Below, one piece after another: positions 27,066-36,109 of a stretch of 64,000 nucleotides of DNA. This stretch comes from Roseateles_B sp041905785 (lineage in GTDB: Bacteria; Pseudomonadota; Gammaproteobacteria; Burkholderiales; Burkholderiaceae_C): contig JAYRKJ010000020.1 of the NCBI GenBank assembly GCA_041905785.1, positions 1 through 64,000 of the forward strand. Direction: 5' to 3'. Positions within the stretch are counted from its first letter, which is position 1. Each line of letters starts with the position of its first letter. The notes below the pieces were generated by a model, which had not been told where the DNA came from, searched no databases, and saw nothing but the letters and a program-made list of their open reading frames with translations. The translations under genes were made by a program, and so were the position numbers.

Positions 27066-27905
27066 ATGTCTGCTGCTCGTGCCCTTGATGATCTTGCCTC
27101 CGTTGCAGTCCCGGCCAGCCCGGCAACGACTGTCTCTCAGGAACAACAAACCCCACTGAAACGCGATCTCGTCGCCGGCCTTGAAAAGGGCCTGGCCGTG
27201 ATCGAAGCGTTTGATCAGGAGCGTCCACGCCTCACCATCAGTGAGGTCGCCGCCCGTACGGGGCTCACCCGTGCCGCCGCGCGCCGCTATCTGCTGACGC
27301 TGAGCTACCTGGGTTTTGTCTCCCAGGACCGCAAGATGTTCGCTCTCACCCCCAAGGTACTGCGCCTGGGCCAGAGCTATATGCACTCGGCACGCCTGCC
27401 GCGCATTGTCGAGCCGGAGCTGCACAAGCTGGCCTTTGCACTGAAGGAAGCGAGCGCCGCGGGCGTGCTGGACGGCAACGACGTGATCTGCATTGCCGCG
27501 ACCAGTGCCGGCCGCGTGCTGTCCCAGCACCTGCAGTCCGGCGGGCGCGTGCCTGCTTACTGCTCGGCCAATGGTCGGGCCCTGCTGGCAGCGCTGGCGC
27601 CGGAAGACGCCGACGCCTGGATCGCGCGCCAGACGCTGGAGCCCGTCACGCCGCACACCATCACCAACCCCGACCGCCTGCGCAACGAAGTGGCTCGCGC
27701 CCGGGCCCTGGGCTATGCCAGCGTGGACCAGGAGCTGGAGCTGGGGCTGCGCAGCCTGGCCGTGCCGCTGAAAAACTATCGCGGCGACGTGGTGGCGGCG
27801 CTCAACATCTCCATCCACGCCTCGCGCATGAGCATGGAGCAACTGGTGGAGCATGCCCTGCCCCCGCTGATGCAGGCCCAGCAGCATCTGCGCATGCTGC
27901 TCTGA
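27066..27905 (+). CDS. IclR-family transcriptional regulator, PcaR/PobR-like
   Basis: A 279-residue regulator. A disordered 40-residue N-terminus precedes a winged helix-turn-helix (about 42-105, LEKGLAVIEAFDQERPRLTI then TRAAARRYLLTL) and the IclR ligand domain (about 120-275, ending SMEQLVEHALPPLMQAQQHL). The linker MFALTPKVLRLG is typical of the PcaR/PcaU/PobR group, which controls aromatic-acid catabolic genes in response to beta-ketoadipate-type ligands. The neighbouring thiolase and PaaH-like gene fit such a regulon. Ligand and target sites are inferred only. A perfect terminator follows. Confidence 0.88.
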   Translation: MSAARALDDLASVAVPASPATTVSQEQQTPLKRDLVAGLEKGLAVIEAFDQERPRLTISEVAARTGLTRAAARRYLLTLSYLGFVSQDRKMFALTPKVLRLGQSYMHSARLPRIVEPELHKLAFALKEASAAGVLDGNDVICIAATSAGRVLSQHLQSGGRVPAYCSANGRALLAALAPEDADAWIARQTLEPVTPHTITNPDRLRNEVARARALGYASVDQELELGLRSLAVPLKNYRGDVVAALNISIHASRMSMEQLVEHALPPLMQAQQHLRMLL

Positions 27906-27926
27906 AGGCAGCGACTGGCCTGCCTT

Positions 27927-27956
27927 GCAAGAAGCCGCCCGTGGGCGGCTTCTTGC
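27927..27956. terminator. Terminator between IclR regulator and PaaH-like gene
   Basis: GCAAGAAGCCGCCC (27927-27940) pairs with GGGCGGCTTCTTGC (27943-27956), a 14-bp perfect stem with a minimal loop, followed on the plus strand by TTT. It probably also blocks the convergent minus-strand transcript of the dehydrogenase gene. Confidence 0.85.
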
Positions 27957-27972
27957 TTTAGGGCCCCGCTGC

Positions 27973-29499
27973 TCAGCCCGCCCAGCGGCGATGCCGCAGC
28001 AAGGGGCTGACGCGATAACGCTCGCTGCGGCTGGACTCGAACAGGGCGTCCAGCGTTTCGATCACGCGAGCGGCCCCCAGCTGCGCCAGCCATTCAAAGG
28101 GACCGGCCGGGTAATTGACGCCCAGCTTCATGGCCTGGTCGGCGGCGGCTTCGTCGCAGACGCCCTGCCAGACCGCATCGGCCCCCTCATTGACCAGCAT
28201 GGCCAGCGTGCGCGCAACCACCAGTCCCGGCACGTCACGCAGGACCAGCGGCGCCCATCCCATCGCGGCGAAGAGTTGCAAAGCCTGCATCCGGGCGGCC
28301 TCCGGGCAGCGCGGAGCAAAGGCCAGGGCCAAGGCCTCGGTGCGCGGGCCGCTCACCGGCCAGTCGATGACCGCCAGCTCCGCATGCCCGGCCTCGCAGG
28401 CCAGCTCGGCAGCACAGCGCCCCGTACTGAGCCGCAGCTGCAGCGCGCCCAGGGTCAGGCCGGCCCAGGACGACTGCGACACGCGCTGGAATGACAGGCC
28501 GGCTGCGTCCATGGCCTGCGCCAGGCCGTCGACCAAAACCCCTTCGCCATGCAGAACCCGTGCGGGCAAGGCCTGGCCGTCCGCGCGCTCCACCGGCGCG
28601 GGGGCCGCCGGCACGCCCTCGTAAAAGCCCTTGCCCACCTTGCGGCCCAGGCGACCGCCGTCGACCAGCGCCTTCTGCACCAGGGACGGCATATAGCGCT
28701 TGTCACCGAAATTGGCCTCGAAGACGGACTGCGTGACCAGGAAGTTGGTGTCGTGCCCGATCAGGTCCATCAGCTCGCAAGGCCCCATGCGGAAGCCCAC
28801 CGAGCGCAGCGCGCGGTCCAGCTGGGCGGGTGTGCCCGCCTGCTCCAGCAGCAGCGCGAGGGTCTCGGCGTAGTAAGGCCGGGCGATGCGGTTGACGATG
28901 AAGCCCGGTGTGGACTTGGCATGCACGGGCGCCTTGCCCCAGCGCCGCGAGAGCTCATAAATGGCATCGGCCACCGAGGACTCGGTTTCGGCGCCCGACA
29001 CCACCTCGACCAGCTTCATCAAGGGAACGGGGTTGAAGAAATGCATGCCCACCAGGCGCCCCGGGCGCGGCATGCCGTTGGCCAGCGCCGTGATGCTGAT
29101 CGACGAGGTGTTCGATGCAATCAGCGCATCGGGGCCAAGCAGGGCATCGAGCTCGCGCAGCAGGGCCTGCTTGGGCTCGAGCTTCTCGACGATGACCTCG
29201 ATCACCAGGGCCGCCTCGGCCAGCTCCGCCATCGCGGCCACGGGCCGGATGCGCGCCAGCACCGCCTCGCGCTCGCCCGCCTCCATCCGCCCGTTGGCCA
29301 CCTGCCCATCCAGCGCCTTGGCAATCTGCGCGTGCGCGGCGGCTGCCGCACCTTCGCGAACATCCATCAGCCGAACCGGATGGCCGGCCTGCGCCGCCAC
29401 CTGGGCGATCCCGGCCCCCATGACGCCCGCACCGATGACGCCAATCATCGCCTCTGGGGCTGGCCGGCTCATCACCGCCCACGGATTGCCGCCGCTCAT
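27973..29499 (-). CDS. paaH: 3-hydroxyacyl-CoA dehydrogenase, PaaH type
   Basis: A 508-residue NAD-dependent dehydrogenase. The N-terminal Rossmann motif is IGVIGAGVMGAGIAQ. The catalytic region includes SNTSSISITALA, MHFFNPVPLMKLVEVV and TPGFIVNRIARPYY. Two C-terminal 3HCDH domains follow, the second ending near YPAGPFEWLAQLG. The double C-terminal layout and length match PaaH/PaaC, which oxidises 3-hydroxyadipyl-CoA to 3-oxoadipyl-CoA in phenylacetate degradation, immediately before the thiolase step. Start ATG 29499 overlaps the enoyl-CoA hydratase stop as ATGA. General fatty-acid use is the alternative. Confidence 0.88.
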   Translation of the reverse strand: MSGGNPWAVMSRPAPEAMIGVIGAGVMGAGIAQVAAQAGHPVRLMDVREGAAAAAHAQIAKALDGQVANGRMEAGEREAVLARIRPVAAMAELAEAALVIEVIVEKLEPKQALLRELDALLGPDALIASNTSSISITALANGMPRPGRLVGMHFFNPVPLMKLVEVVSGAETESSVADAIYELSRRWGKAPVHAKSTPGFIVNRIARPYYAETLALLLEQAGTPAQLDRALRSVGFRMGPCELMDLIGHDTNFLVTQSVFEANFGDKRYMPSLVQKALVDGGRLGRKVGKGFYEGVPAAPAPVERADGQALPARVLHGEGVLVDGLAQAMDAAGLSFQRVSQSSWAGLTLGALQLRLSTGRCAAELACEAGHAELAVIDWPVSGPRTEALALAFAPRCPEAARMQALQLFAAMGWAPLVLRDVPGLVVARTLAMLVNEGADAVWQGVCDEAAADQAMKLGVNYPAGPFEWLAQLGAARVIETLDALFESSRSERYRVSPLLRHRRWAG

Positions 29500-30293
29500 G
29501 CGCCTTCTCCTTGCGGCACCCAAGCCGCTGGTCGCTTGGACATGAAGGCCGCAAAGCCCTCACGCGCCTCCTCGCCCGCGCGCACCCGGGAGATGGTCTG
29601 CGCCGTCAGCTCGCGCACGTCCTCGCTCACGGGTCCCACGGCCAATTGCCCCAGCAGGTGCTTGATCTCCGCCTGCGCCTTGGGCCCGTTGGCCAGCAGT
29701 TCTTGCAGCCATCGCTCCAGCGCCTCGTCCAGCGCCTCGACCGGCACGACCTCGTGCACCAGGCCCATGGCCAGTGCCTCGCTGGCGGGAATGCGACTGC
29801 CGGTCAAGGCCAGGCGCCGAGCCTGCCGGCTGCCGACGGCGTTGACCACATAAGGGCCGATCACCGCCGGGAGGATGCCAAAACGCGCTTCGCTGACTGC
29901 GAACTTCGCATCCTGGCTGGCCAGGGCGATGTCGCAGGCCGCCGTCAGGCCCACGCCGCCCCCCAAGGCCACACCCTGGACACGGGCAATCGTCGGTTTG
30001 GGGCAGGATTGAATGCGGTATAGCATCGCGGCAAAGCGTCTTGCGTCCTGCAGATTCCACTCCTGGCTCGCCTGGGCGGCCCGCTGCATCCACTGAATGT
30101 CCGCCCCGGCGCTGAAGGCCTTACCGGCACCGGCCAGCACGATGACGCGGACTTTGGGGTCGGCCGTCAGGCGTTCGAAGGCCTGGTCCAGCTCGACAAT
30201 CATCTGCTCGTTGAAGGCGTTGAACACCTCCGGACGGGTCATGGTGACGCGCGCCACGCCGCGGGCGTCCACCGCAATATGCAATGTCTCCAC
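29496..30293 (-). CDS. Enoyl-CoA hydratase/isomerase family protein (LiuC-like)
   Basis: A 265-residue crotonase. The oxyanion-hole segments are KAFSAGADIQWMQR and VQGVALGGGVGLTAACDIALAS; the catalytic glutamate region reads FAVSEARFGILPAVIGPYV. The sequence (SAGADIQWM, PKPTIARVQG, GLTAACDIA) resembles methylglutaconyl-CoA hydratase LiuC more than PaaF, but linkage to PaaH suggests an adipyl-type or broad substrate; the assignment between them is open. Start is GTG 30293, supported by AAGGAG 7 bases upstream; the frame stays open much further upstream without similarity. Coupled to the PaaH-like gene by a 4-base overlap. Confidence 0.88.
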   Translation of the reverse strand: METLHIAVDARGVARVTMTRPEVFNAFNEQMIVELDQAFERLTADPKVRVIVLAGAGKAFSAGADIQWMQRAAQASQEWNLQDARRFAAMLYRIQSCPKPTIARVQGVALGGGVGLTAACDIALASQDAKFAVSEARFGILPAVIGPYVVNAVGSRQARRLALTGSRIPASEALAMGLVHEVVPVEALDEALERWLQELLANGPKAQAEIKHLLGQLAVGPVSEDVRELTAQTISRVRAGEEAREGFAAFMSKRPAAWVPQGEGA

Positions 30294-30365
30294 CGTGAAA
30301 CTCCTTGTAATGATCGAAGTATCGCAGCGCAGCCGGGATCGCCAGGGGGGCGGCGGAATTTCGCC

Positions 30366-31187
30366 ATGAACACGCCCTGGCCGCAGCTCGGTGGTGAACC
30401 GTTCTTTCAGGCGCTGGAACTGGACGGGCAATCCCTGCGCATCGAATCCCGGTGGCTGGGCGATGCGCTGGATGCGCGCCGGCCGCTGCTGGTCTTTCTC
30501 CATGAAGGCCTGGGCTCGCTGAGCCAGTGGCGGGACTTCCCGGAGCGGCTCTGCGCCGCGTTGGACCTGCCCGGCCTGGCCTTCTCCCGACCCGGCTATG
30601 GTCACAGCAGCCCGCGCACCGAACCCTGGCCTCAGGACTATCTGCAGCGCCAGTCGCGCGGCCTGCTGCCGCGCTATTTCAGCGCGCTGGGGCTGGCGGA
30701 GCGCCCGCTGCTGCTGTTCGGTCACAGCGATGGCGCCAGCTTGGCCCTGCTCTATGCGGCGTATGCGCCGCAGCATGTCCGAGGACTGGTGGCGATGGCA
30801 CCTCACCTCTTTGTCGAACCCATCACCCTCCTGGGCCTGGAAGCGGCCAGGGCCGCGTACGAGCATGGGGACTCGCTCAGGAAGGCGCTGGCCCGCCATC
30901 ACGCCGACCCAGACTCCGCCTTCTATGGCTGGAATGACACCTGGCTGCGCCCCGGCTTCGAGGCATGGAATATCGAGGGGGACTTGCGCGGGCGACTGGC
31001 CTGCCCGGTGCTGGCCGTCCAGGGCGTCAATGACGAGTACGGCAGCCTGGCTCAGATTGAGGCCATCGGCGAACTGCACGAAGAGGCTCGGCTTCTAGCC
31101 CTGCCGGACTGCGGCCACAGCCCGCACAAGGACCAGCCTGAGCGGCTCATCGCGCAGGTTCAGGACTGGCTGGCCAGCTGGTTCTGA
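30366..31187 (+). CDS. Alpha/beta hydrolase
   Basis: A 273-residue hydrolase with the nucleophile in FGHSDGASLALL, an acid in VQGVNDEYGSL and the base histidine in LPDCGHSPHKDQPE. An oxyanion segment (VFLHEGLGSLSQW) is present. No signal peptide. The DCGHSPHKDQPE block is common in hydrolases near aromatic-acid and CoA-ester pathways, so thioester or ester hydrolysis in the adjoining pathway is plausible but not proved. It is divergent from the enoyl-CoA hydratase gene, with only 72 bases between the two starts. Confidence 0.86.
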   Translation: MNTPWPQLGGEPFFQALELDGQSLRIESRWLGDALDARRPLLVFLHEGLGSLSQWRDFPERLCAALDLPGLAFSRPGYGHSSPRTEPWPQDYLQRQSRGLLPRYFSALGLAERPLLLFGHSDGASLALLYAAYAPQHVRGLVAMAPHLFVEPITLLGLEAARAAYEHGDSLRKALARHHADPDSAFYGWNDTWLRPGFEAWNIEGDLRGRLACPVLAVQGVNDEYGSLAQIEAIGELHEEARLLALPDCGHSPHKDQPERLIAQVQDWLASWF

Positions 31188-31350
31188 ACGCGGCCGGAGC
31201 GTCCGCGGGCTGGCGCCGGTCGCGGCCAGCGACCATTCACGTCACGGCAACGTCAGTTCGTCGCAGCCGCCTGGAACCGGCGACGGGCAGCGCGCACACT
31301 CCTCTCATCGACAAAGCCATGAGGCCCACCAACACCCCGAGAGGATTGCC

Positions 31351-31545
31351 ATGAAAGCCGCTGCCAAGACCCTGCTCACCGCCCTTCTCGCCATTGCCAG
31401 CGCTGCGTCGCTGACCCTGGCGCAGGCCGATGCCAGCGGTGCGCAGCCGTGCCTGGGCGCGCCAGCCCTCCAGCTGCCGGCACTGCACGTGGCACAGGCG
31501 CCGGTTCATGCAGTCACCGCCGTCGACATCCACCGTCAGGCTTGA
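31351..31545 (+). CDS. Small exported protein of unknown function
   Basis: A 64-residue product with a clear signal peptide (residues 1-24, positive start MKAAAKTLL, hydrophobic core, ALA-type site in SLTLAQA). The mature part is about 40 residues, rich in alanine, proline and histidine, with a single cysteine. A strong GAGAGGA ribosome-binding site lies 7 bases upstream and a rho-independent terminator follows at 31639-31664, which supports a real transcript unit. I do not recognise a family. Confidence 0.55.
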   Translation: MKAAAKTLLTALLAIASAASLTLAQADASGAQPCLGAPALQLPALHVAQAPVHAVTAVDIHRQA

Positions 31546-31638
31546 ATGCCTGCCGACCGCCGGCTTGGTGGCGGTATGGTGGCGGCGTGGCCACCCAGCC
31601 AGCTCGCGGCGCCCCATGTCCCCCATGTCCTCCCTTGT

Positions 31639-31664
31639 GCCCGGCCGATGCCGGGCTTTTTTTT
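31639..31664 (+). terminator. Rho-independent terminator
   Basis: GCCCGGC (31639-31645) pairs with GCCGGGC (31650-31656) around CGAT, followed by T8 (31657-31664). It is 94 bases downstream of the small exported-protein gene and is a textbook plus-strand terminator. Confidence 0.9.
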
Positions 31665-31697
31665 CGACACGTCAGGGGAACCATTCGCGAGCACATG

Positions 31698-31723
31698 AAA
31701 AGGGGCCGCTCGCTGGCGGCCCC
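31698..31723 (-). terminator. Terminator of the M13 peptidase operon
   Basis: GGGGCCGC (31702-31709) pairs with GCGGCCCC (31716-31723). On the minus strand the stem is followed by TTTT (A run 31698-31701). It lies 27 bases past the stop of the first M13 peptidase gene. Confidence 0.75.
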
Positions 31724-31749
31724 CGTTTCTTGTGGCAGGACGATGCGCC

Positions 31750-33765
31750 TTACCAGATGCGGATGCGCTCCTCGCCGGCTTTGAACATCTTGTCGCCCTG
31801 CTTGGTGCCGAAGGCCTGGTGGAAGCCGTCATGGTTGACCACGGCCCCGTTGGCACGGTACTCGCCGGGCGAGTGCGGGTCGGTCGTGATCAGTTGCAGC
31901 ATGCGCTCTTCGCGGGCCTTCTCGCGCCAGGACTGCGCCCAGCCCAGGAAGAAGCGCTGCTCGCCCGTGTAGCCGCCGATGGTCGCCGACGGCTTGCCGC
32001 CCAGGGAGCGCAGATAGGCCTTGTAGGCAACCTGCAGGCCGGACAGGTCGGCGATGTTCTCACCCAGCGTCAGCCGGCCGTTGACGCGCTTGCCCGGCAG
32101 GGGCTCGTAGCCGTCGTACTGGGCCACCAGCTTGGCGGCGATGCCTTCGAAGGCCTTGCGGTCCTCCGGCGTCCACCAGTTGCGCAGCACGCCGTCGCCG
32201 TCGTACTGGCTGCCCTTGTCGTCGAAACCATGGCTGATCTCATGGCCGATCACGGCACCGATGGCCCCGTAGTTCACCGCGTCGTCGGCATTCATGTCGA
32301 AGAAGGGCGGCTGCAGGATGGCGGCCGGGAACACGATCTCGTTGGACAAGGGGCTGTAGTAGGCATTGACCGTCTGCGGCGTCATGCCCCATTCGCTGCG
32401 GTCCACCGGCTTGCCAGCCTTGGCAAGCATGCGCTTCCAGGCGAACTCGGCGGCGCGCTGGCTGTTGCCAAAGGCATCACCCTCGCGCACCTCCAGGCTG
32501 CCGTAGTCGCGCCACTTGGCCGGATAGCCGATCTTGGTCACGTACTTGGAGAGCTTGTCCTGGGCCGCCGCCTTGGTGGCAGGGCTCATCCAGCTCAGGT
32601 CCTTGATCGAATCCTTGTAGGCCGCCAGCAGGTTGGCCACCAGCTTCTCCATGCGCGCCTTGGCCTCGGGCGGGAAATGCTTGGCCACGTAGAGCTCGCC
32701 CACGGCTTCACCCAGCGCGCCGTTGACCTCGCCGATGGCCTTCTGCCAGCGCGGCAGCTCGGCCTTCTGGCCCGAGAGCGCCTGGCCGAAGAAGGCGAAG
32801 CGGGCCTCGCGTACGGCCTTGGGCAGCACCTCGGCGTTGCCAGACAGTGCATGCACGCGCAGGTAAAGCTTCCAGTCCGCCAAGGGCTCACTGGCCACTA
32901 GACCGGACAGCGCCGCGACGGCGCTGGGCTGGGCCACGGCGATGCTGTCCAGCTTGCCCAGGCCGGTAGCGGCGAAATAGGCGTCCCAGTCCATGCCGGG
33001 AGCCTTGGCGGCGATCTCCGCCGGGCTCATGGGGTTGTAGGTCTTGACCGGATCACGGTTCTCCACCTTGTCCCAGTGCACGGCAGCGATCTTTTCTTCC
33101 AGCGCCAGCACGCGCTCGGCCGCAGTCGCCGGGTCCTTCTCGCCCAGCAGGCCGGCCAGCGTGGCCAGGTAGACCTTGTAGGCCTCGCGGGCCTTGCCAA
33201 GACGCGCGTCGTCCTTCTTCAGGTAGTAGTCGCGGTCCGGCATGCCCAACCCGCCTTGCCACATGCGCACGCCGTTGAGCGTCGGCTTCTTGGCGTCCGG
33301 CGCGACAAACACCCGGATGGGCGCGATCGAACGCATCTGCGCGCCGCCAAACCAGCGCGCCAGGGCCCTGGCCGAATCGATGCCGGCGATCTCGTTCAGC
33401 GTGGGCTGCAGCGGCGCCAGACCGGTTTTTTCGATAGCCTCCACGTCCAGGTGGCTCTTGAAATAGGCCGCGATCTTGAAGGCATTGCTGCCAGGCGCCT
33501 GGGGCTTGGCGGCCAGTTCATCGATCAGGGCCTTGACGCGCGCATCGGACTGGTCGCGCAGCAGCTCGAAGCTGCCGAAGCGGGACTTGTCGGCCGGGAT
33601 CTCGGTGGCCTGGATCCAGCCGCCGTTGACGGCGCGGAAGAGGTCGTCCTGGATGCGGACCTGGCTGTCGTAGCCGGAGGTCTGCAGGCCGGCGGACGGC
33701 TCGGCCATGGCGGCGCAGGCCAGCTGCGTCAGCAGTGCCACGGAGGCAAGGCGAAGAAGTTTCAT
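31750..33765 (-). CDS. M13 family metallopeptidase (neprilysin-like), downstream copy
   Basis: A 671-residue zinc peptidase exported by a signal peptide (1-21). The N-terminal M13 domain starts DDLFRAVNGGW. The catalytic domain has VNAYYSPLSNEIVFPAAILQ, the zinc motif HEISH (H508) and GENIADLSG with the third zinc-ligand glutamate and the conserved aspartate. The C-terminus ends in tryptophan (RIRIW), as in the family. It degrades small peptides, probably in the periplasm. It is a close paralogue of the gene directly upstream, 59 bases away on the same strand. Confidence 0.93.
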   Translation of the reverse strand: MKLLRLASVALLTQLACAAMAEPSAGLQTSGYDSQVRIQDDLFRAVNGGWIQATEIPADKSRFGSFELLRDQSDARVKALIDELAAKPQAPGSNAFKIAAYFKSHLDVEAIEKTGLAPLQPTLNEIAGIDSARALARWFGGAQMRSIAPIRVFVAPDAKKPTLNGVRMWQGGLGMPDRDYYLKKDDARLGKAREAYKVYLATLAGLLGEKDPATAAERVLALEEKIAAVHWDKVENRDPVKTYNPMSPAEIAAKAPGMDWDAYFAATGLGKLDSIAVAQPSAVAALSGLVASEPLADWKLYLRVHALSGNAEVLPKAVREARFAFFGQALSGQKAELPRWQKAIGEVNGALGEAVGELYVAKHFPPEAKARMEKLVANLLAAYKDSIKDLSWMSPATKAAAQDKLSKYVTKIGYPAKWRDYGSLEVREGDAFGNSQRAAEFAWKRMLAKAGKPVDRSEWGMTPQTVNAYYSPLSNEIVFPAAILQPPFFDMNADDAVNYGAIGAVIGHEISHGFDDKGSQYDGDGVLRNWWTPEDRKAFEGIAAKLVAQYDGYEPLPGKRVNGRLTLGENIADLSGLQVAYKAYLRSLGGKPSATIGGYTGEQRFFLGWAQSWREKAREERMLQLITTDPHSPGEYRANGAVVNHDGFHQAFGTKQGDKMFKAGEERIRIW

Positions 33766-33824
33766 GGGGAGAAGTCGTGAGAAGTGCTCTTGGGAGGTGA
33801 GAAGGCCCGCGCCTGCTCACCCGG

Positions 33825-35846
33825 TTACCAGATGCGGATGCGGTCCTCGCTGGGCTTGAACATCTTGTCGCCCTGCTTGGTGCCGAAGGCCTGGTGGAAG
33901 CCGTCATGGTTGATGGCGGCGCCGTTGGCGCGGTATTCGCCAGGCGAGTGCGGGTCGATGACCAGCAGCTGCAGCAGGCGCTGCTCGCGGGCCTTCACGC
34001 GCCAGGACTGCGACCAGCCCAGGAAGAAACGCTGCTCGCCGCTGTAGCCGCCGATGGAAGGCGCGGGTTGGCCTGCCAGCGAGCGCTGGTAGGCCTTGAA
34101 AGCGATCTGCAGACCGGACAGATCGGCGATGTTCTCGCCCAGGGTCAGCCGGCCGTTGACGTGCTTGCCGGGGATGGGCTCATAGCTGTCGAACTGCGAG
34201 ACCAGCTTGGCGGTGATGCCTTCGAAGGCCGTGCGGTCCTCCGGCGTCCACCAGTTGCGCAGCACGCCGTCGCCGTCGAACTGGCTGCCCTGGTCGTCGA
34301 AACCATGGCTGATCTCATGGCCGATCACGGCACCGATGGCCCCGTAGTTCACCGCGTCGTCGGCATTCATGTCGAAGAAGGGCGGCTGCAGGATGGCAGC
34401 CGGGAACACGATCTCGTTCTGCGAGGGGTTGTAGTAGGCATTGACCGTCTGAGGCGTCATGCCCCATTCCTTGCGGTCCACCGGCTTGTCGGCCTTGGCG
34501 GCCATGCGCAGCCACTCGGCGCGACCGGCACGCTGGTTGTTGCCCAGCGCGTCGCCGGCCTTGACGACCAGGCGGCTGTAGTCGCGCCAGGTCTCGGGAT
34601 AGCCGATCTTGGTCATGTACTTGGACAGCTTGTCCTGCGCCTGGAGCTTGGTGGCCGGGGACATCCAGCTCAGGCCTTCGATCGAGTCCTTGTAGGCCGC
34701 CAGCAGGTTGGCCACCAGCTTTTCCATGCGGGCCTTGGCCTCAGGCGGGAAATGGCGCGCCACGTAGATCTGGCCGATGGCCTCACCCAGGGCGGCGTTC
34801 ACCTCGGCCACGCCCTTCTGCCAGCGCGGCAGCTCGGCCTTCTGGCCCGACAGGGCCTGGCCATGGAAGGCAAAGGCCGCATCGCGCATGGGCTTGGGCA
34901 GCACGCCAGCATAGCTGTCCAGCGTGCGAGCCTTCAGGTAGAGCTTCCAGTCCGCCAGCGGGACTTCAGCCAGCAGCTTCGCAATGCCCTGCACGGCGCT
35001 GGGTTGCATCAGCGACACGGTGTCCAGCTTGGGCAGGCCGGCGGCCTGGAACAGCCCCGCCCAGTCCAGTTGGGGAACCTGTTGGGCCAGCTCGGCCAGA
35101 CTCAGCGGGTTGTAGGTCTTGACCGGGTCGCGGTTCTCGACATTGCTCCAGTGCAGCTGGGCAATCTTTTCTTCGAGCGCGTAAATCCGCTGGGCAAAGG
35201 ACGCGGCGTTCTTCTCGCCGGCAAAACCGGCCAGCTTTCGCAGATAGGCCAGATAGGCCTTGCGGGCCTCGCCCATGCGGGCGTCGTCCTTCAGCAAGTA
35301 GTAGTCGCGGTCGGGCAGGCCCAGGCCGGCCTGGAACAGGGTCAGGCGGTGTTCCTGAGGTTTTTTGGCGTCAGCGTCGACGTACATGGCCAGGGGCGTC
35401 GCCACCTCGCCTTGCACCTGGCCGATCCAGCGAGCCAGCTCGGCAACGGACTTCAGGCCGTCAATCGCGGCCAGATGCGGCTGGACGGGCTTGAAACCGG
35501 CACGGTCGATGGCCGCGGTGTCCAGATAGGCGGTGTAGTAGCTGCCGATCTTGTCTTCATTGCTGCCCGACGCGTGCTTGCCCTTGGCCAGCTCTTCGAC
35601 GATGGCCCGCACGCGGGTGTCCGACAGGTCACGCAATTGCACGAACACGCCGAAGGAGGCCTTGTCCGCCGGGATCTCGGTGCGGCTGAGCCAGCCCCCG
35701 TTGGCGGCCAGGAACAAATCGTCCTGGGCGCGCACGGCGGGGTCGTAATTGGGCAGGTCCAGCCCGTGGTTGTGCGGGGCGGCGAAAGCGGCAGCGGCGA
35801 GCTGGATCATCAGCGCCAGGGCGCCCAGTTTGAACGTCGACTTCAT
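33825..35846 (-). CDS. M13 family metallopeptidase (neprilysin-like), upstream copy
   Basis: A 673-residue exported zinc peptidase with a signal peptide (1-22, MKSTFKLGALALMIQLAAAA start), the DDLFLAANGGW opening, HEISH (H510), GENIADLSGLQ and the terminal RIRIW. The C-terminal third is nearly identical to the neighbouring M13 protein; the N-terminal halves differ more. Start ATG 35846 is preceded by GAGAGAG; the upstream open frame is not family-like. It is probably the first gene of a two-gene operon ending at 31698-31723. The specificity difference between copies is unknown. Confidence 0.93.
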   Translation of the reverse strand: MKSTFKLGALALMIQLAAAAFAAPHNHGLDLPNYDPAVRAQDDLFLAANGGWLSRTEIPADKASFGVFVQLRDLSDTRVRAIVEELAKGKHASGSNEDKIGSYYTAYLDTAAIDRAGFKPVQPHLAAIDGLKSVAELARWIGQVQGEVATPLAMYVDADAKKPQEHRLTLFQAGLGLPDRDYYLLKDDARMGEARKAYLAYLRKLAGFAGEKNAASFAQRIYALEEKIAQLHWSNVENRDPVKTYNPLSLAELAQQVPQLDWAGLFQAAGLPKLDTVSLMQPSAVQGIAKLLAEVPLADWKLYLKARTLDSYAGVLPKPMRDAAFAFHGQALSGQKAELPRWQKGVAEVNAALGEAIGQIYVARHFPPEAKARMEKLVANLLAAYKDSIEGLSWMSPATKLQAQDKLSKYMTKIGYPETWRDYSRLVVKAGDALGNNQRAGRAEWLRMAAKADKPVDRKEWGMTPQTVNAYYNPSQNEIVFPAAILQPPFFDMNADDAVNYGAIGAVIGHEISHGFDDQGSQFDGDGVLRNWWTPEDRTAFEGITAKLVSQFDSYEPIPGKHVNGRLTLGENIADLSGLQIAFKAYQRSLAGQPAPSIGGYSGEQRFFLGWSQSWRVKAREQRLLQLLVIDPHSPGEYRANGAAINHDGFHQAFGTKQGDKMFKPSEDRIRIW

Positions 35847-36109
35847 GGACTCTCTCTCAGCCCGGTCGCGCTCCTGACGCTCGGGGCCTGTTCTAGGGAT
35901 GGACGAAAGGACGGAAGCATACGTGCAGCGCCCGGGGTGCCCAAAAGTCAGCACCCCGGTGAAAGCCCTAGGACGGGCCGGACTCCCCCGCAGACACGGG
36001 CCGGGATGGCCCTCGGGCGGGGCCCCGGCATGGCCTTCGGCACCTTGCGGCGCCCGCCACCCGGCTGGCACCATGCCTGGCGACGACTCACTGACAGGAC
36101 GCTCCCGCC

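Noticed and set aside
29496..31079. Enoyl-CoA hydratase with a 260-residue N-terminal extension
   Set aside because: The extension is antisense to the divergent hydrolase gene; GTG 30293 has a perfect ribosome-binding site and starts the crotonase domain.
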